Assembly: GCA_040766745.1 (NCBI GenBank)
Contig: JAXGPX010000007.1
Span: forward strand, 46,369 to 110,368
Reading direction: 5' to 3'
Length of the DNA: 64,000 nucleotides
DNA from: JAXGPX01 sp040766745
GTDB lineage: Bacteria; Bacillota; Sulfobacillia; Fermentithermobacillales; Fermentithermobacillaceae
Position 1 is the first letter of the stretch. Each line of letters begins with the position of its first letter. Positions 43,185 through 51,857 of the stretch are shown one piece after another. The position numbers were made by a program, and so were the translations under genes. The notes beneath the pieces were generated by a model. It saw nothing but the letters and a program-made list of their open reading frames with translations. It was not told where the DNA came from and made no database searches.

Positions 43185-44048
43185 ATGTTCAGGAGTACGC
43201 AAGCTCGATCAGGAAAAACCATAAGCCGGCCGGTGTCTGCGGTTCCAATTATGCTTTTGGCGGCGCTGGCATTCACATCTCTGGCCGCTTGTACTCCCAG
43301 GGCGTCTGGCCAGCTTCCGGGAGATCCGGTATCGCCCGTCCCGTCAAAAGATACGGTTACAGTGGATCTTCATTTCGCTGACGATCAGGCAATGGAGGTT
43401 TTGCCTGAGAGGAGAGAGGTAGAGGTGGCAAGTGATCCGTCTCAAAGGCCGCCAATGGAGGAACTGGTGGTCACGGAACTTCTGAAAGGCCCAAAAGATC
43501 CTCTCTTGAGAAGGACTTTTCCGACTGACACAAGTCTTATCTCAGTACAGGTCACTGACGGCCTGGCACTGGCTAACTTTTCTAAAGAATTGGTAACCAA
43601 ACATGGCGGAGGCAGTACAGGGGAGATGATGACCATTTTGTCTTTGGTCAACTCCCTTACTGAGCTGCCCAATGTTCAGAAGGTGCAGATTCTGGTTGAG
43701 GGCCGGAAGATAGACACCCTTGCAGGCCACGCCGATGTCAGCGGGCCCCTTGAGCGTGTAATTCGCCAGGGAGACTTCTTTGTCAGTGAGGAGCGGTCGA
43801 AAGTGCTTCAGGAGAGGGTTGATTCTGGCCAGGAGGTGTGGCGTAAAGACCCACTTGAGGTAGCCAAGAGAGAAGCGCCTGCCCGAGGGTTTTTGCCAAA
43901 CCTTGAATACAAGTTGGCCCCTACACAAGGATATACCTCGGTACAGGTTGATTACGTAAAGACATATGTAATCACCCTTTATCAGCCCGAAAAGCAAGGA
44001 GAAGACGGTATTTGGGTTATCAGGACAATCAGCCCGGTAGGTGAGTGA
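43185..44048 (+). CDS. GerMN-domain lipoprotein
   Basis: Predicted 287-residue lipoprotein. The signal peptide ends in the lipobox SLAAC (Cys36). A GerMN domain follows at about residues 55-185: VTVDLHFADDQAMEVLP, ELVVTELLKGPKDP, GLALANFSKELVTKHGGGS, ILSLVNSLTELPNVQKVQILVEG. The remaining 100 residues are not assigned. GerMN domains occur in GerM of spore formers and in LpqB of actinobacteria. The ATG at 43185 follows AAGGAGG; an upstream ATG in the same frame (43101) is rejected. The gene comes just after a two-component pair, the same order as mtrA-mtrB-lpqB, so it may modulate the kinase at the cell surface. Confidence 0.85.
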   Translation: MFRSTQARSGKTISRPVSAVPIMLLAALAFTSLAACTPRASGQLPGDPVSPVPSKDTVTVDLHFADDQAMEVLPERREVEVASDPSQRPPMEELVVTELLKGPKDPLLRRTFPTDTSLISVQVTDGLALANFSKELVTKHGGGSTGEMMTILSLVNSLTELPNVQKVQILVEGRKIDTLAGHADVSGPLERVIRQGDFFVSEERSKVLQERVDSGQEVWRKDPLEVAKREAPARGFLPNLEYKLAPTQGYTSVQVDYVKTYVITLYQPEKQGEDGIWVIRTISPVGE

Positions 44049-44112
44049 TAGATAGGGCAGGTGAATGATAGTCATTACCATCCCAGGTTTCACAGTATTC
44101 CACATAGAAAAG

Positions 44113-44138
44113 GGCCAGGATGGATTCGCACCCTGGCC
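44113..44138 (+). terminator. Hairpin after the GerMN gene
   Basis: Arms GGCCAGG (44113-44119) and CCTGGCC (44132-44138) with a 12-nt loop, then TGTTTACATT. Confidence 0.5.
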
Positions 44139-44219
44139 TGTTTACATTCTGGCTTGTTTACCATCCAGGCCCTGTTTACCCTACTGGCCAGGCCTACCAT
44201 TCTAGCCCTTTGTTATTTT
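44133..44219. repeat. 16-18 bp degenerate repeat, about five copies
   Basis: Units of the form CTGGCCTGTTTACCATT start near 44133, 44149, 44166, 44184 and 44202. They lie between the convergent GerMN and uraA genes. Confidence 0.5.
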
Positions 44220-44237
44220 CCTATCGCTATTTTCCTA

Positions 44238-44258
44238 AAGGCCGGCTGTGCCGGCCTT
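44238..44258. terminator. Hairpin terminator at the uraA end
   Basis: Arms AAGGCCGGC (44238-44246) and GCCGGCCTT (44250-44258), perfect 9-bp stem with a TGT loop, shortly after the uraA stop on the minus strand. Confidence 0.65.
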
Positions 44259-44270
44259 GCTATCTACTTC

Positions 44271-45542
44271 TTACCGTCCTTTTGCCGGACTCTTTCTCCC
44301 GCTTGCCTTGGGTTTTGCTACAGCCTTTTCCTCAGGCAAGACCAGGTTAAGTATTATCCCGACTACTGTTGCCAGGCTCAATCCTTCGAGTTTGATGACA
44401 CCGAGTTTAACAACGGCAGGATTGCTTTCTCCTAGAATAGACATCATCCCAATGGTCAGGACAAACGCTGCAATCAACATATTCCTTCCGCTCGAAAAGT
44501 CGATTCGACTTTCTACCATAACCCTCATGCCAATAGACGCAATCATTCCAAATAGGATTATCGAAATGCCGCCCATTACAGGTTCAGGTATTGTTGAAAG
44601 GAGGGCGCCGAACTTGCCGAAAATCGACATGATAATGGCGAAGATAGCCGCTATTCTCATGATTGCAGGATCAAACACCTTCGTGACTGCTAGGACTCCA
44701 GTGTTTTCACTGTAGGTTGTGTTTGCCGGCCCTCCAATTAGCCCAGCGAGTGATGTTGCGAGTCCGTCTCCGAGCAATGTTCTGTGAAGCCCGGGCTCAG
44801 CTATGAAGTCATCTCCCACTGTAGCACCGATTGTAGTAATATCGCCCAGGTGTTCGACTAGGGTCACAAGGGCAATAGGCGCAACTACGAGAATCGCTTC
44901 CAGTGAGAATTGAGGTGCCATGAACGCAGGCAGGGCAAGTACAGGGGCCGCTTGAATAGGCGTTACATCGACAAGGTTGAAGATGAACGAAGCAAGATAG
45001 CCTGTCCCTACTCCGGCCAGAATTGGAAGGCTCTTGAACAAGCCTTTTCCAAATACGGTTACAAGGGCAACAGTAAGCATTGCGATAAGTGCTACCCCCC
45101 AGTGCCCCTGCGCCATCCCGTATGCAACCGGGGTCAAGGTCAATCCTATGGTTATGATCACAGGGCCAATGACCACCGGAGGCAGAAGTTTCTTCATAAC
45201 ATCAGGCCCAAAAAGCTTAATCAGTCCTCCCGCCAGGACGTAGACCAGTCCGGCGACGATTATTCCGCCGGTTGCATATGGCAGTCCTGCATTGGGGTTT
45301 CCAGGAGTTTCGTACATTGCTTTTACTGAGAGTATTGCAGGGATAAAGGCAAAGGAACTTCCCAGGAACACTGGAACTTTTCTCTTTGTAAGTATATGGA
45401 AGAGAAAGGTTCCGACTCCGGCTGAGAAGAGGGCAACAGAGATATCCAAACCGGTGAGAAATGGAACTAATACTGTGGCTCCGAACATGGCAAGAGTGTG
45501 CTGAAAACCGAGTAAGAGACGTTTTGGCCAATTTAACTTCAT
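44271..45542 (-). CDS. uraA: Uracil permease (NCS2 family)
   Basis: Predicted 423-residue nucleobase:cation symporter with about 14 membrane segments. Seen: LLLGFQHTLAMFGATVLVPFLTG at the start, FLGSSFAFIPAILSV (helix 3), GPVIITIGLTLTPVA, VTLVEHLGDITTIGATVGDDF with the substrate-binding Glu/His region, and GGPANTTYSENTGVLAVTKV, which contains the NCS2 signature. The C-terminal tail is Lys-rich. AAGGAGG lies directly before the ATG. It imports uracil for salvage. I saw no PyrR attenuator in the upstream 390 bp, though a GAGCTCG-rich segment lies near 45562-45597. Confidence 0.94.
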   Translation of the reverse strand: MKLNWPKRLLLGFQHTLAMFGATVLVPFLTGLDISVALFSAGVGTFLFHILTKRKVPVFLGSSFAFIPAILSVKAMYETPGNPNAGLPYATGGIIVAGLVYVLAGGLIKLFGPDVMKKLLPPVVIGPVIITIGLTLTPVAYGMAQGHWGVALIAMLTVALVTVFGKGLFKSLPILAGVGTGYLASFIFNLVDVTPIQAAPVLALPAFMAPQFSLEAILVVAPIALVTLVEHLGDITTIGATVGDDFIAEPGLHRTLLGDGLATSLAGLIGGPANTTYSENTGVLAVTKVFDPAIMRIAAIFAIIMSIFGKFGALLSTIPEPVMGGISIILFGMIASIGMRVMVESRIDFSSGRNMLIAAFVLTIGMMSILGESNPAVVKLGVIKLEGLSLATVVGIILNLVLPEEKAVAKPKASGRKSPAKGR

Positions 45543-45932
45543 GGTTCTTCCTCCTTAATGCCGAGCTCGCTGACACGGCTTAATTAAGTACGGGCTCGTG
45601 TATTTTGGTTGTTGCATGAAACCTTTGGTAACCTGATTCCTTACAAAATCGCTAACAAAAACTCTTTGAACCCTACTCCCTGAACCCTTAGTTTGAAGGT
45701 ATCCGACGGCCATCCTATTTCCTTTCGACAGGAGCCGAAGATATCCTCCAATGTGCAACAATAATGCAGAATGTTTTAACCGTCAATGGAAGAACCATGG
45801 GATATTGGTGAATAACGTGCTCAGGGTGTGGAAAAAGCTAAGCCTGCCAGATTGAACCTGGCTTGATGAGGAAGACTATTGTCTCTTGCCCGGTCAAGGC
45901 CGCGATGTATCTTAAGGTGGCGATACTTCTTA
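45543..45932. other. uraA/SPL divergent gap
   Basis: 390 bp with no supported gene. The only candidate element for the SPL gene is a forespore-type promoter: GAATA (45810-45814) and GGAAAAAGCT (45830-45839), 15 bp apart, a partial match to the sigma-F pattern. An alternative TTG start for the SPL gene at 45879 has GAGGA upstream. Confidence 0.35.
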
Positions 45933-46988
45933 ATGAATGGGATATTTGTGCCACGGACTGTATTTGTAACCGAATCGGCCCTCCGCTACGATGCTTGCGA
46001 GAGAATCATAGCTGAATTTCGCAAGGCGGGCTCAGATATTGTCAGAGGAAACCCACGGCTGCCCACCGGCCTTGGGCCACGGGCAAGGTACGTCAGGGCC
46101 AAGTCCATAGTCGTCCTTTCAGCAGACGAATCGCCATCGTTTCTGAAATGCAGGCCCAGTGCCGATTTTCAATTGAATCTTGTAAGAGGGTGCCCTGGTT
46201 TTTGTGAGTACTGCTACCTTCAGACAACAATGGGCCCTGCCCCTTACATTAGGGTCATAGTAAATGTAGATGAGATCCTGAGTAAGGCAGAGGAATTATG
46301 TCTAGAACGCCTTCCTGAAGAGACCAGTTTTGAGGCGGCCGCTGTCTCTGATCCAATACCTGTTGAACGTTACACAGGTTCTCTCAGATCTGCGATTGAG
46401 TTTTTTGGGCAGCTGCAGCACAAGTCAGCCACTGAAACCGGTTCTTCCGGCAAAGGGCCGTTTGCAAGGTTACGCGTGGTTACAAAGTTCACTGACGTTG
46501 ATAGTTTGATAGGTATTTCACACAACGGCCTGACAAGAGTTAGGTTCAGCCTGGAAGCTCAGGAGTTTCACAGGGATTTCGAAAAGGGCATGGCTTCAAC
46601 TGACGATAAGATCACAGCGGCCAAAGAACTGTCAGGCGCAGGATACCCAATAGGTTTTCTTTTTGCCCCTGTGTTTCTTGAAAAGGGAATCTTGCCTTAC
46701 AAAAACCTGCTCATGGAGGTAAGGGCCGCTTTTCCCAATGGACTTCCGCCTGATACTACATTTGAATTTGTCTCTCACAGGTTCACTGAACGTGCCAAGC
46801 AGCTTATTCAGCTTCGGCACCCGGATACAGGCCTTCCTATGAGTGAAGCAGAGAGGCAGCTCAAAACAGGGCAGTTCGGGTACAAGAAGTATGTGTATCC
46901 TCGCGAAGAACTGAATGATGCCAAGAATGACATAATGGCCCTGGTAGGCAAAATCCTGCCAGAGGGCAGGATAGAGTATTTAGTCTAG
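45933..46988 (+). CDS. Spore photoproduct lyase homologue (radical SAM)
   Basis: Predicted 351-residue radical SAM protein close to SplB, which repairs the thymine dimer of UV-treated spores. Seen: FVPRTVFVTESALRYDAC at the N-terminus, cluster motif GCPGFCEYCYLQTTMG (Cys87, Cys91, Cys94), PYIRVIVNVDEIL, VVTKFTDVDSLI, RVRFSLEAQEF, and a C-terminal FEFVSHRFTERAKQ and FGYKKYVYP as in SplB. However, where Bacillus SplB has FEASCTSD, with the Cys (Cys141) that donates a hydrogen atom, this protein has FEAAAVSD, so that Cys is Ala. The ATG at 45933 fits the family start; TTG 45879 has a better ribosome site and would add 18 residues. Its activity as a true repair enzyme is in doubt. Confidence 0.85.
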   Translation: MNGIFVPRTVFVTESALRYDACERIIAEFRKAGSDIVRGNPRLPTGLGPRARYVRAKSIVVLSADESPSFLKCRPSADFQLNLVRGCPGFCEYCYLQTTMGPAPYIRVIVNVDEILSKAEELCLERLPEETSFEAAAVSDPIPVERYTGSLRSAIEFFGQLQHKSATETGSSGKGPFARLRVVTKFTDVDSLIGISHNGLTRVRFSLEAQEFHRDFEKGMASTDDKITAAKELSGAGYPIGFLFAPVFLEKGILPYKNLLMEVRAAFPNGLPPDTTFEFVSHRFTERAKQLIQLRHPDTGLPMSEAERQLKTGQFGYKKYVYPREELNDAKNDIMALVGKILPEGRIEYLV

Positions 46989-47002
46989 CGCAGGCCGGCC
47001 GG

Positions 47003-47656
47003 TCACTGCCAGCGGTAGGCGTCGTAGTCAGGCTCAAGATCATCACCAAGAGGCGCAAGGTGAGCAGTATCGTTGAAGATATCTACTTGCAGGTTATCTC
47101 CGCGTTTTGAGATTACGCTAATCGATGTATTTGCAGGAGTGGGTGATCCTGGGTCTACTTGTATTCCATCTGCATATGCCAGCAGGCATCTTACCACTCC
47201 GCCGTGGGTTACGATAACAACGTTTGATTCAGGGTAGTTCCGGATAATGTCTTCCAGTGCTCGAGTGGTCCTCTGGTAAAGGTCGTTAACAGACTCCCCT
47301 CCGCCTGGCCTAACAGCATTCAGTGGATCTTGCCCAAACGCTTCAAAGAATTCAGGGTAAAGATTATGTGACTCATCCATGGTCTTGCCTTGCATATATC
47401 CGCAGTGGATTTCTCTGAGGCGCCTGTCAAGGACTAATCTGCAGTTGTGATGCCTGGCGATTGCCATAGCGGTTTCCCGCGCCCTATCCAAATCGCTTGA
47501 GTAGACTGCATGGATTTTTGACTTCGACAGAGCCTTGCCTACCAGATCAGCCTGTTTCCTTCCATGATCCGACAGGGGAACGTTCAGATGCCCCTGAAGA
47601 ATTCCGCTCCTGTTTGCAAGGGTTTCTCCGTGCCTTACAATGAAATAAGTGCCCAT
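47003..47656 (-). CDS. Histidine phosphatase family protein
   Basis: Predicted 217-residue phosphoglycerate-mutase-like phosphatase. Seen: YFIVRHGETLANR (the RHG motif with catalytic His), LQGHLNVPLSDHGRKQA, VYSSDLDRARETAMAIA, LREIHCGYMQGKTMDE with the general acid Glu, and VVIVTHGGVVRCLLAY with the second His. It resembles cobalamin phosphatase CobC or GpmB-type enzymes, but without neighbours in those pathways the substrate cannot be given. The ATG at 47656 follows GAGGATGGTGA; the in-frame ATG at 47704 is rejected. It converges with the SPL gene, the two stops 14 bp apart. Confidence 0.9.
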   Translation of the reverse strand: MGTYFIVRHGETLANRSGILQGHLNVPLSDHGRKQADLVGKALSKSKIHAVYSSDLDRARETAMAIARHHNCRLVLDRRLREIHCGYMQGKTMDESHNLYPEFFEAFGQDPLNAVRPGGGESVNDLYQRTTRALEDIIRNYPESNVVIVTHGGVVRCLLAYADGIQVDPGSPTPANTSISVISKRGDNLQVDIFNDTAHLAPLGDDLEPDYDAYRWQ

Positions 47657-47900
47657 GGTTTCACCATCCTCAATTCTTCTACCTACGGCAAATACCAATG
47701 TCATAAGGGTTGCCGGGTGTTACTAAACCACAAGTTTCCCTCTAATCATGGTAACACTATGCCGGTATTTTTCCAGCCTGTTACGACGATGAATCAAGTA
47801 AGGCTGACGGAAAACCGGGTAAATGCCGCACAAAGCCCCAGTGAAATAAGATGAAAGGATCTCGAATATCGGTTAGAATTGCTATTTGGGAGGGAGAAAT

Positions 47901-48365
47901 GTGGATCACGCGAAATTCTATGAAATAATGGAGCAGGTAAATGTTCGGCATTCACAGGGTTTTAACTGTGCAGAATCAGTGTTTGAAGGTGTATGCCGGC
48001 TTTTGGAACTTGAGGCCCCGGTTTCCTGCGTAACCGGTTTTGGAGGCGGGGTGGCGAGGACCGGCTCTGTGTGCGGAGCCCTTCTAGGTGCAATTGCTGC
48101 TGTAGGTGTATATGTTGGGAGAACGGAACCTGGAGACGACGAGGCCAAGATGAAGTGTTATTCCCTTGGTCAAAAAGTAGTACAGGGTTTTATGGATGAA
48201 ATGGGCACTACCATTTGCAGAGAGATAACTGGAGTTGCCATGGGCACTGAGGACGAATCCTGGCAACAGGCTCGTGCCCGGCTAAAAGCGGCCAAGTGTA
48301 AACAGGCGATCGCTGTTGCAGTTGAGGCGGCGGTAAAGACTGTCAAGAAGGATGAATGCAGGTAA
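47901..48365 (+). CDS. C_GCAxxG_C_C family protein
   Basis: Predicted 154-residue protein of the family named for its Cys/Gly pattern. Seen: SQGFNCAESVFEGVCRLL, VTGFGGGVARTGSVCGALLGAIAAVGVY, then Cys in EMGTTICREITG and AAKCKQAIAVAVEAA. The spaced Cys residues suggest metal or cluster binding and redox work. Members are common in anaerobes, often next to redox enzymes, but no function is established. The GTG at 47901 follows GGAGGG; upstream in-frame TTG at 47886 would include that site and is rejected. It precedes purA by 84 bp. Confidence 0.85.
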   Translation: MDHAKFYEIMEQVNVRHSQGFNCAESVFEGVCRLLELEAPVSCVTGFGGGVARTGSVCGALLGAIAAVGVYVGRTEPGDDEAKMKCYSLGQKVVQGFMDEMGTTICREITGVAMGTEDESWQQARARLKAAKCKQAIAVAVEAAVKTVKKDECR

Positions 48366-48449
48366 GTTCGGTTACAGGTTCTTGGGGAATTGGGAAATCT
48401 ATTGATTAGGGACTCAATCAAAGGAGGGAGCGGGTTTATACCCGATCAT

Positions 48450-49736
48450 ATGCCAGCTGTTGTTGTAGTAGGAAGTCAGTGGGGCGACGAAGGCAAAGGC
48501 AAAATCACTGATTACCTTGCCCTTGAAGCCAATGTTGTAGTTAGGTACCAAGGCGGCCCGAATGCAGGGCACACAGTCGTTGTAAACGGTGAGGAGTTCC
48601 AGCTTCACCTGCTCCCCTCTGGGATTCTGTATCCGGATAAACTGTCGGTAATCGGAAACGGTGTGGTTGTGGATCCTCTAGTTCTCGTTGACGAGATACA
48701 GAGAATCAACCAGAGAGGCCGGAGTACAGATGGGCTCCGTATTAGCGCTAGGGCTCACTTGATCATGCCGTATCACAAGATCCTTGATGCACTTCAGGAA
48801 GAAAGCATGGGCAATCGCAAAATAGGTACTACCCTTAAAGGCGTTGGCCCTGCATACATGGACAAATCAGCAAGAGTAGGCATTCGAGTGGGAGACCTTC
48901 TTGAGCCTGACATTTTCAAGGAAAGATTGGAGTCAAACCTTCGAGACAAGAACCGTGTTCTAAAGTACATCTATGGGCAAGAGACTCTCGATGCTGAACC
49001 GATCATTGAATCATATATGAAGGCCGGCGAGTTCCTTAAGCCGTACATTACAGATACTGCAGTGTTAGTTAATGACGCCATTACCTCTGGAAAAAAGGTC
49101 TTGTTTGAGGGCGCACAGGGAACCCTTTTGGATCTTGATCACGGTACCTATCCATATGTGACCTCAAGCCACCCGGTGGCAGGAGGTGCTTGCATAGGTG
49201 CAGGAGTTGGCCCAAATAGGATTCATGAGGTAATAGGAGTTGTAAAGGCGTATACCTCTCGTGTAGGCGACGGCCCATTTCCCACTGAGCTGCTTGATGA
49301 GACAGGCAAGTGGATTAGGGAAACAGGCCATGAGTACGGCGTAACTACCGGCAGGCCCAGAAGAATTGGATGGCTTGACCTGGTTATGCTTAACTATGCA
49401 TCTGTTTTGAACGGGTTTACCGGATTTGCCCTTACCAGGTTGGATGTTCTTTCCGGGCTTGACAAGGTTAAGGTGGCATACGCGTACAAGCGTGATGGCC
49501 AGGTAGTTAGCAATTTCCCTGCCAGTTTCAGGGAACTTGCTAAGTGTGAGCCTGTCTATGAGGAATTCCCCGGATGGCCGGAAATCAACCCCAAAGCCAA
49601 GAGTCTGGATGACTTGCACCCAAGTGCACGCCGTTTCATCGAATTCATAACAGAGAAAACCGGAGTTGAAGCTGCCCTGGTTTCTTTGGGAAGAGGGAGA
49701 GAAGACTCTCTTACGCTTAGGAATCTGTTCCGTTAG
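48450..49736 (+). CDS. purA: Adenylosuccinate synthetase
   Basis: Predicted 428-residue enzyme that joins IMP and aspartate using GTP, the first step from IMP to AMP. Seen: MPAVVVVGSQWGDEGKGKIT with the P-loop-like GDEGKGK, RYQGGPNAGHTVVV with the catalytic His, GTTLKGVGPAYMDKSAR, VLFEGAQGTLLDLDHGTYPYVTSS, and GVTTGRPRRIGWLDLVML with the IMP and GTP contacts. Length matches the family. The ribosome site GGAGGGAG (48423-48430) is 19 nt before the ATG, but the gap can fold as CGGG/CCCG (48431-48434, 48441-48444), which would bring the two close. In-frame TTG codons upstream (48390, 48402) give non-homologous extensions. Confidence 0.95.
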   Translation: MPAVVVVGSQWGDEGKGKITDYLALEANVVVRYQGGPNAGHTVVVNGEEFQLHLLPSGILYPDKLSVIGNGVVVDPLVLVDEIQRINQRGRSTDGLRISARAHLIMPYHKILDALQEESMGNRKIGTTLKGVGPAYMDKSARVGIRVGDLLEPDIFKERLESNLRDKNRVLKYIYGQETLDAEPIIESYMKAGEFLKPYITDTAVLVNDAITSGKKVLFEGAQGTLLDLDHGTYPYVTSSHPVAGGACIGAGVGPNRIHEVIGVVKAYTSRVGDGPFPTELLDETGKWIRETGHEYGVTTGRPRRIGWLDLVMLNYASVLNGFTGFALTRLDVLSGLDKVKVAYAYKRDGQVVSNFPASFRELAKCEPVYEEFPGWPEINPKAKSLDDLHPSARRFIEFITEKTGVEAALVSLGRGREDSLTLRNLFR

Positions 49737-49768
49737 GTGGCCCTGAAGATTTGCGAGGTGCGGCAGTC

Positions 49769-50731
49769 TTGCATGATATAAGCCAGGTCGCCCAAGGAAT
49801 ATACTGCCTGACGCGGCCGCTTGAAGGGTATGGAATGAACGTTTCGAGTACCCTGATCGCGGCTGCAGGCCAGGCTGTAATCATTGATACATTTGCATCG
49901 CCCAGGCATTTGCAGCCCTTTGCTGAGTTCATAGAGACTGCAAGCGAACTAGCAGCGGATTCCCGGGTTGCTTGGGCAACAGGCATATGGGTAGTGTATA
50001 CTCACAGTGACTGGGACCACTGTCTGGGTACAGGAGCGATTGAAGATGCCTTTGGGCCTGCAGGGGTAGGGCGGATTGTGTCTCACTGTCTTACCAGGCG
50101 CCGCATGGAAGAGCAAGGTACAAAGGACATCCAAAGGCTTGCCAGGGTAAACCCTTCCCTGGTTGAGGGCGCAAGGGTGGTACTTCCGAATATTACTTTC
50201 AGCCAAAAGGCGTGTCTGCACTTAAACCGCGAGCCGCTGCACAGGAATTCGTGCCACATTGCCCAGGCCGAAGGCGACAACCAATTGGCAGAGGCCCATA
50301 ACTTTCAGGGCCAGGCTAGTTGTTGCACACTTGAGCTGACACATGTGGGAGGGCACACTCCCGACTCTGTTACATGTTACATTCCTGAGCAGAAGGTTTT
50401 GGTGGCAGGAGATTTGGTTGAAGACCCTATCCCGTCAGTTACTGATCCCTCAGGTTTGGACAAGTGGATCCAATGCCTTGAGTATTACGCTGAGATTACC
50501 GGTGTAGTTGTTCCTTCCCATGGAGAAGTACAAGGGCCCGAGATTTTGAAGAGGAATGCAAGATATCTTCGTTCATTGAAGGAATTGGCAGAGAGGCCGG
50601 GTAAAGATGCAGCGCCATTGTGTAAGGTTGATCCTGAAGCCTCTCGAATCATAGATTCTCTCGGCCCAGGCCAAAAAGAATCGTACCTGGGCATACACAA
50701 GGGCAACGTTCGAGTTTTGACCCAGGGCTAA
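49769..50731 (+). CDS. MBL-fold metallohydrolase
   Basis: Predicted 320-residue metallo-beta-lactamase-fold protein. Seen: the first metal motif YTHSDWDHC (HxDxDH rather than the usual HxHxDH), ELTHVGGHTPDSVTCY with the next His, VLVAGDLVEDPIP with the bridging Asp, and VVPSHGEVQGP with the last His. The altered first motif occurs in some subfamilies. Related enzymes act as glyoxalases, lactonases or phosphodiesterases, and the substrate is unknown. The TTG at 49769 follows GAGGTG by 8 nt, so it is preferred to the TTG at 49751. It lies 32 bp after purA on the same strand. Confidence 0.85.
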   Translation: MHDISQVAQGIYCLTRPLEGYGMNVSSTLIAAAGQAVIIDTFASPRHLQPFAEFIETASELAADSRVAWATGIWVVYTHSDWDHCLGTGAIEDAFGPAGVGRIVSHCLTRRRMEEQGTKDIQRLARVNPSLVEGARVVLPNITFSQKACLHLNREPLHRNSCHIAQAEGDNQLAEAHNFQGQASCCTLELTHVGGHTPDSVTCYIPEQKVLVAGDLVEDPIPSVTDPSGLDKWIQCLEYYAEITGVVVPSHGEVQGPEILKRNARYLRSLKELAERPGKDAAPLCKVDPEASRIIDSLGPGQKESYLGIHKGNVRVLTQG

Positions 50732-50852
50732 CGGTTGCTTCGCCCCATATACCGTTTTGTCCCGTTGAATACGATCGGGCTCACGTATACCTCATGGGTA
50801 GGCAACTTCAGGGGCTGCAATAGGGAATTTCTTGATTTGTGAGGGAAGCAAT

Positions 50853-51710
50853 TTGATTTACCTTCGGTCATTTCGCCTGAACATACCTGGAGATGCACCG
50901 GAGATTTCGGCCGGCCAGTATGTCCAAACACAGGACCGGACACGTTTGCAAACCGATGAACACCCGTTCAATCTTCCTCTGGTAAGATCAATGCCCGAGA
51001 TGAAACTAGATTCGCCTGTAACGATCTTTGTTGGCGAAAACGGAACAGGTAAGTCTACTATTCTTGAGGCTCTGGCTGTTGCTGCCGAGTCAATTGCCGT
51101 AGGAGGCTGTGACGTAGGTTACGATCCGACTCTTGGCCCTGCCCGCAGTCTTGCACAAAACATGAAACTTGTATGGAACTTCAGAACCCGTAAGGGTTTC
51201 TTTATGCGAACTGAAGACTCTTTCAACTTTTCGAGAAGGCTGGCTGAGACAAAAGCAGAGATGCTAGATGAGATGCAAGCGGTCGACAGGGATTACGTAG
51301 GCCGGTCTGATTATGCCAAGGTTCTTGCTAAAGGCAGTTATTCAAAGTCGGTATCAGCCATTGAGCGAAAATACCATGGGGATTTGGAGGAAAGATCTCA
51401 TGGCGAGAGCCTGCTTACCCTGTTTAGGGCAAGGTTTGTGCCCGGGGGCCTGTATCTACTGGACGAACCGGAATCTGCCCTTTCTCCCCTGAGCCAACTT
51501 GCCTTTGTGGCAATGGTCAAGGAAATGGTGGGCCGAGATTGCCAGTTCATAATTGCTACACACTCACCGATTATAATGGCTGTCCCAGAGGCCTCAATCT
51601 TGAGTTTTGACAGTATTCCCCCTGAGAAGTGCGAGTTTGATGATTTAGAGCATGTAAAATTGTTTCGGGCCTTTATGAGAGATCCAGGCCGCTTTATGCA
51701 GCACCTGTAG
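50853..51710 (+). CDS. AAA family (ABC-type) ATPase
   Basis: Predicted 285-residue soluble ATPase. Seen: LRSFRLNIPG at the start, Walker A IFVGENGTGKSTILEALAVA, an ABC-type signature HGESLLTLF, Walker B GGLYLLDEPESALSP and the switch IIATHSPIIMAVP. Between Walker A and the signature is about 120 residues with a basic, helix-rich stretch instead of a long coiled coil, so it is a small RecF/predicted-ATP-binding type (AAA_21/AAA_15-like), not a transporter component. No membrane partner or nuclease is adjacent. The TTG at 50853 follows GAGGGA by 7 nt and is preferred to the TTG at 50832. Function unknown. Confidence 0.85.
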   Translation: MIYLRSFRLNIPGDAPEISAGQYVQTQDRTRLQTDEHPFNLPLVRSMPEMKLDSPVTIFVGENGTGKSTILEALAVAAESIAVGGCDVGYDPTLGPARSLAQNMKLVWNFRTRKGFFMRTEDSFNFSRRLAETKAEMLDEMQAVDRDYVGRSDYAKVLAKGSYSKSVSAIERKYHGDLEERSHGESLLTLFRARFVPGGLYLLDEPESALSPLSQLAFVAMVKEMVGRDCQFIIATHSPIIMAVPEASILSFDSIPPEKCEFDDLEHVKLFRAFMRDPGRFMQHL

Positions 51711-51756
51711 GACAATCCCCACGAAAAGCAGCCTTTTGCCTTGCCATAAAGCCTTA

Positions 51757-51798
51757 TTTAGTAACCCCCGTTTAGTAACCCTCATTTTGTAACCCCAG
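51757..51798. repeat. 14-bp direct repeat, three copies
   Basis: TTTAGTAACCCCCG (51757-51770), TTTAGTAACCCTCA (51771-51784) and TTTTGTAACCCCAG (51785-51798) in the gap before ytaF. The regular direct array may be a protein-binding site. Confidence 0.65.
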
Positions 51799-51857
51799 CA
51801 AGTTCCCTCAAATAGACTGGATAGATTCTCAACTACGGCAATGCAGGAGGTTTTATC

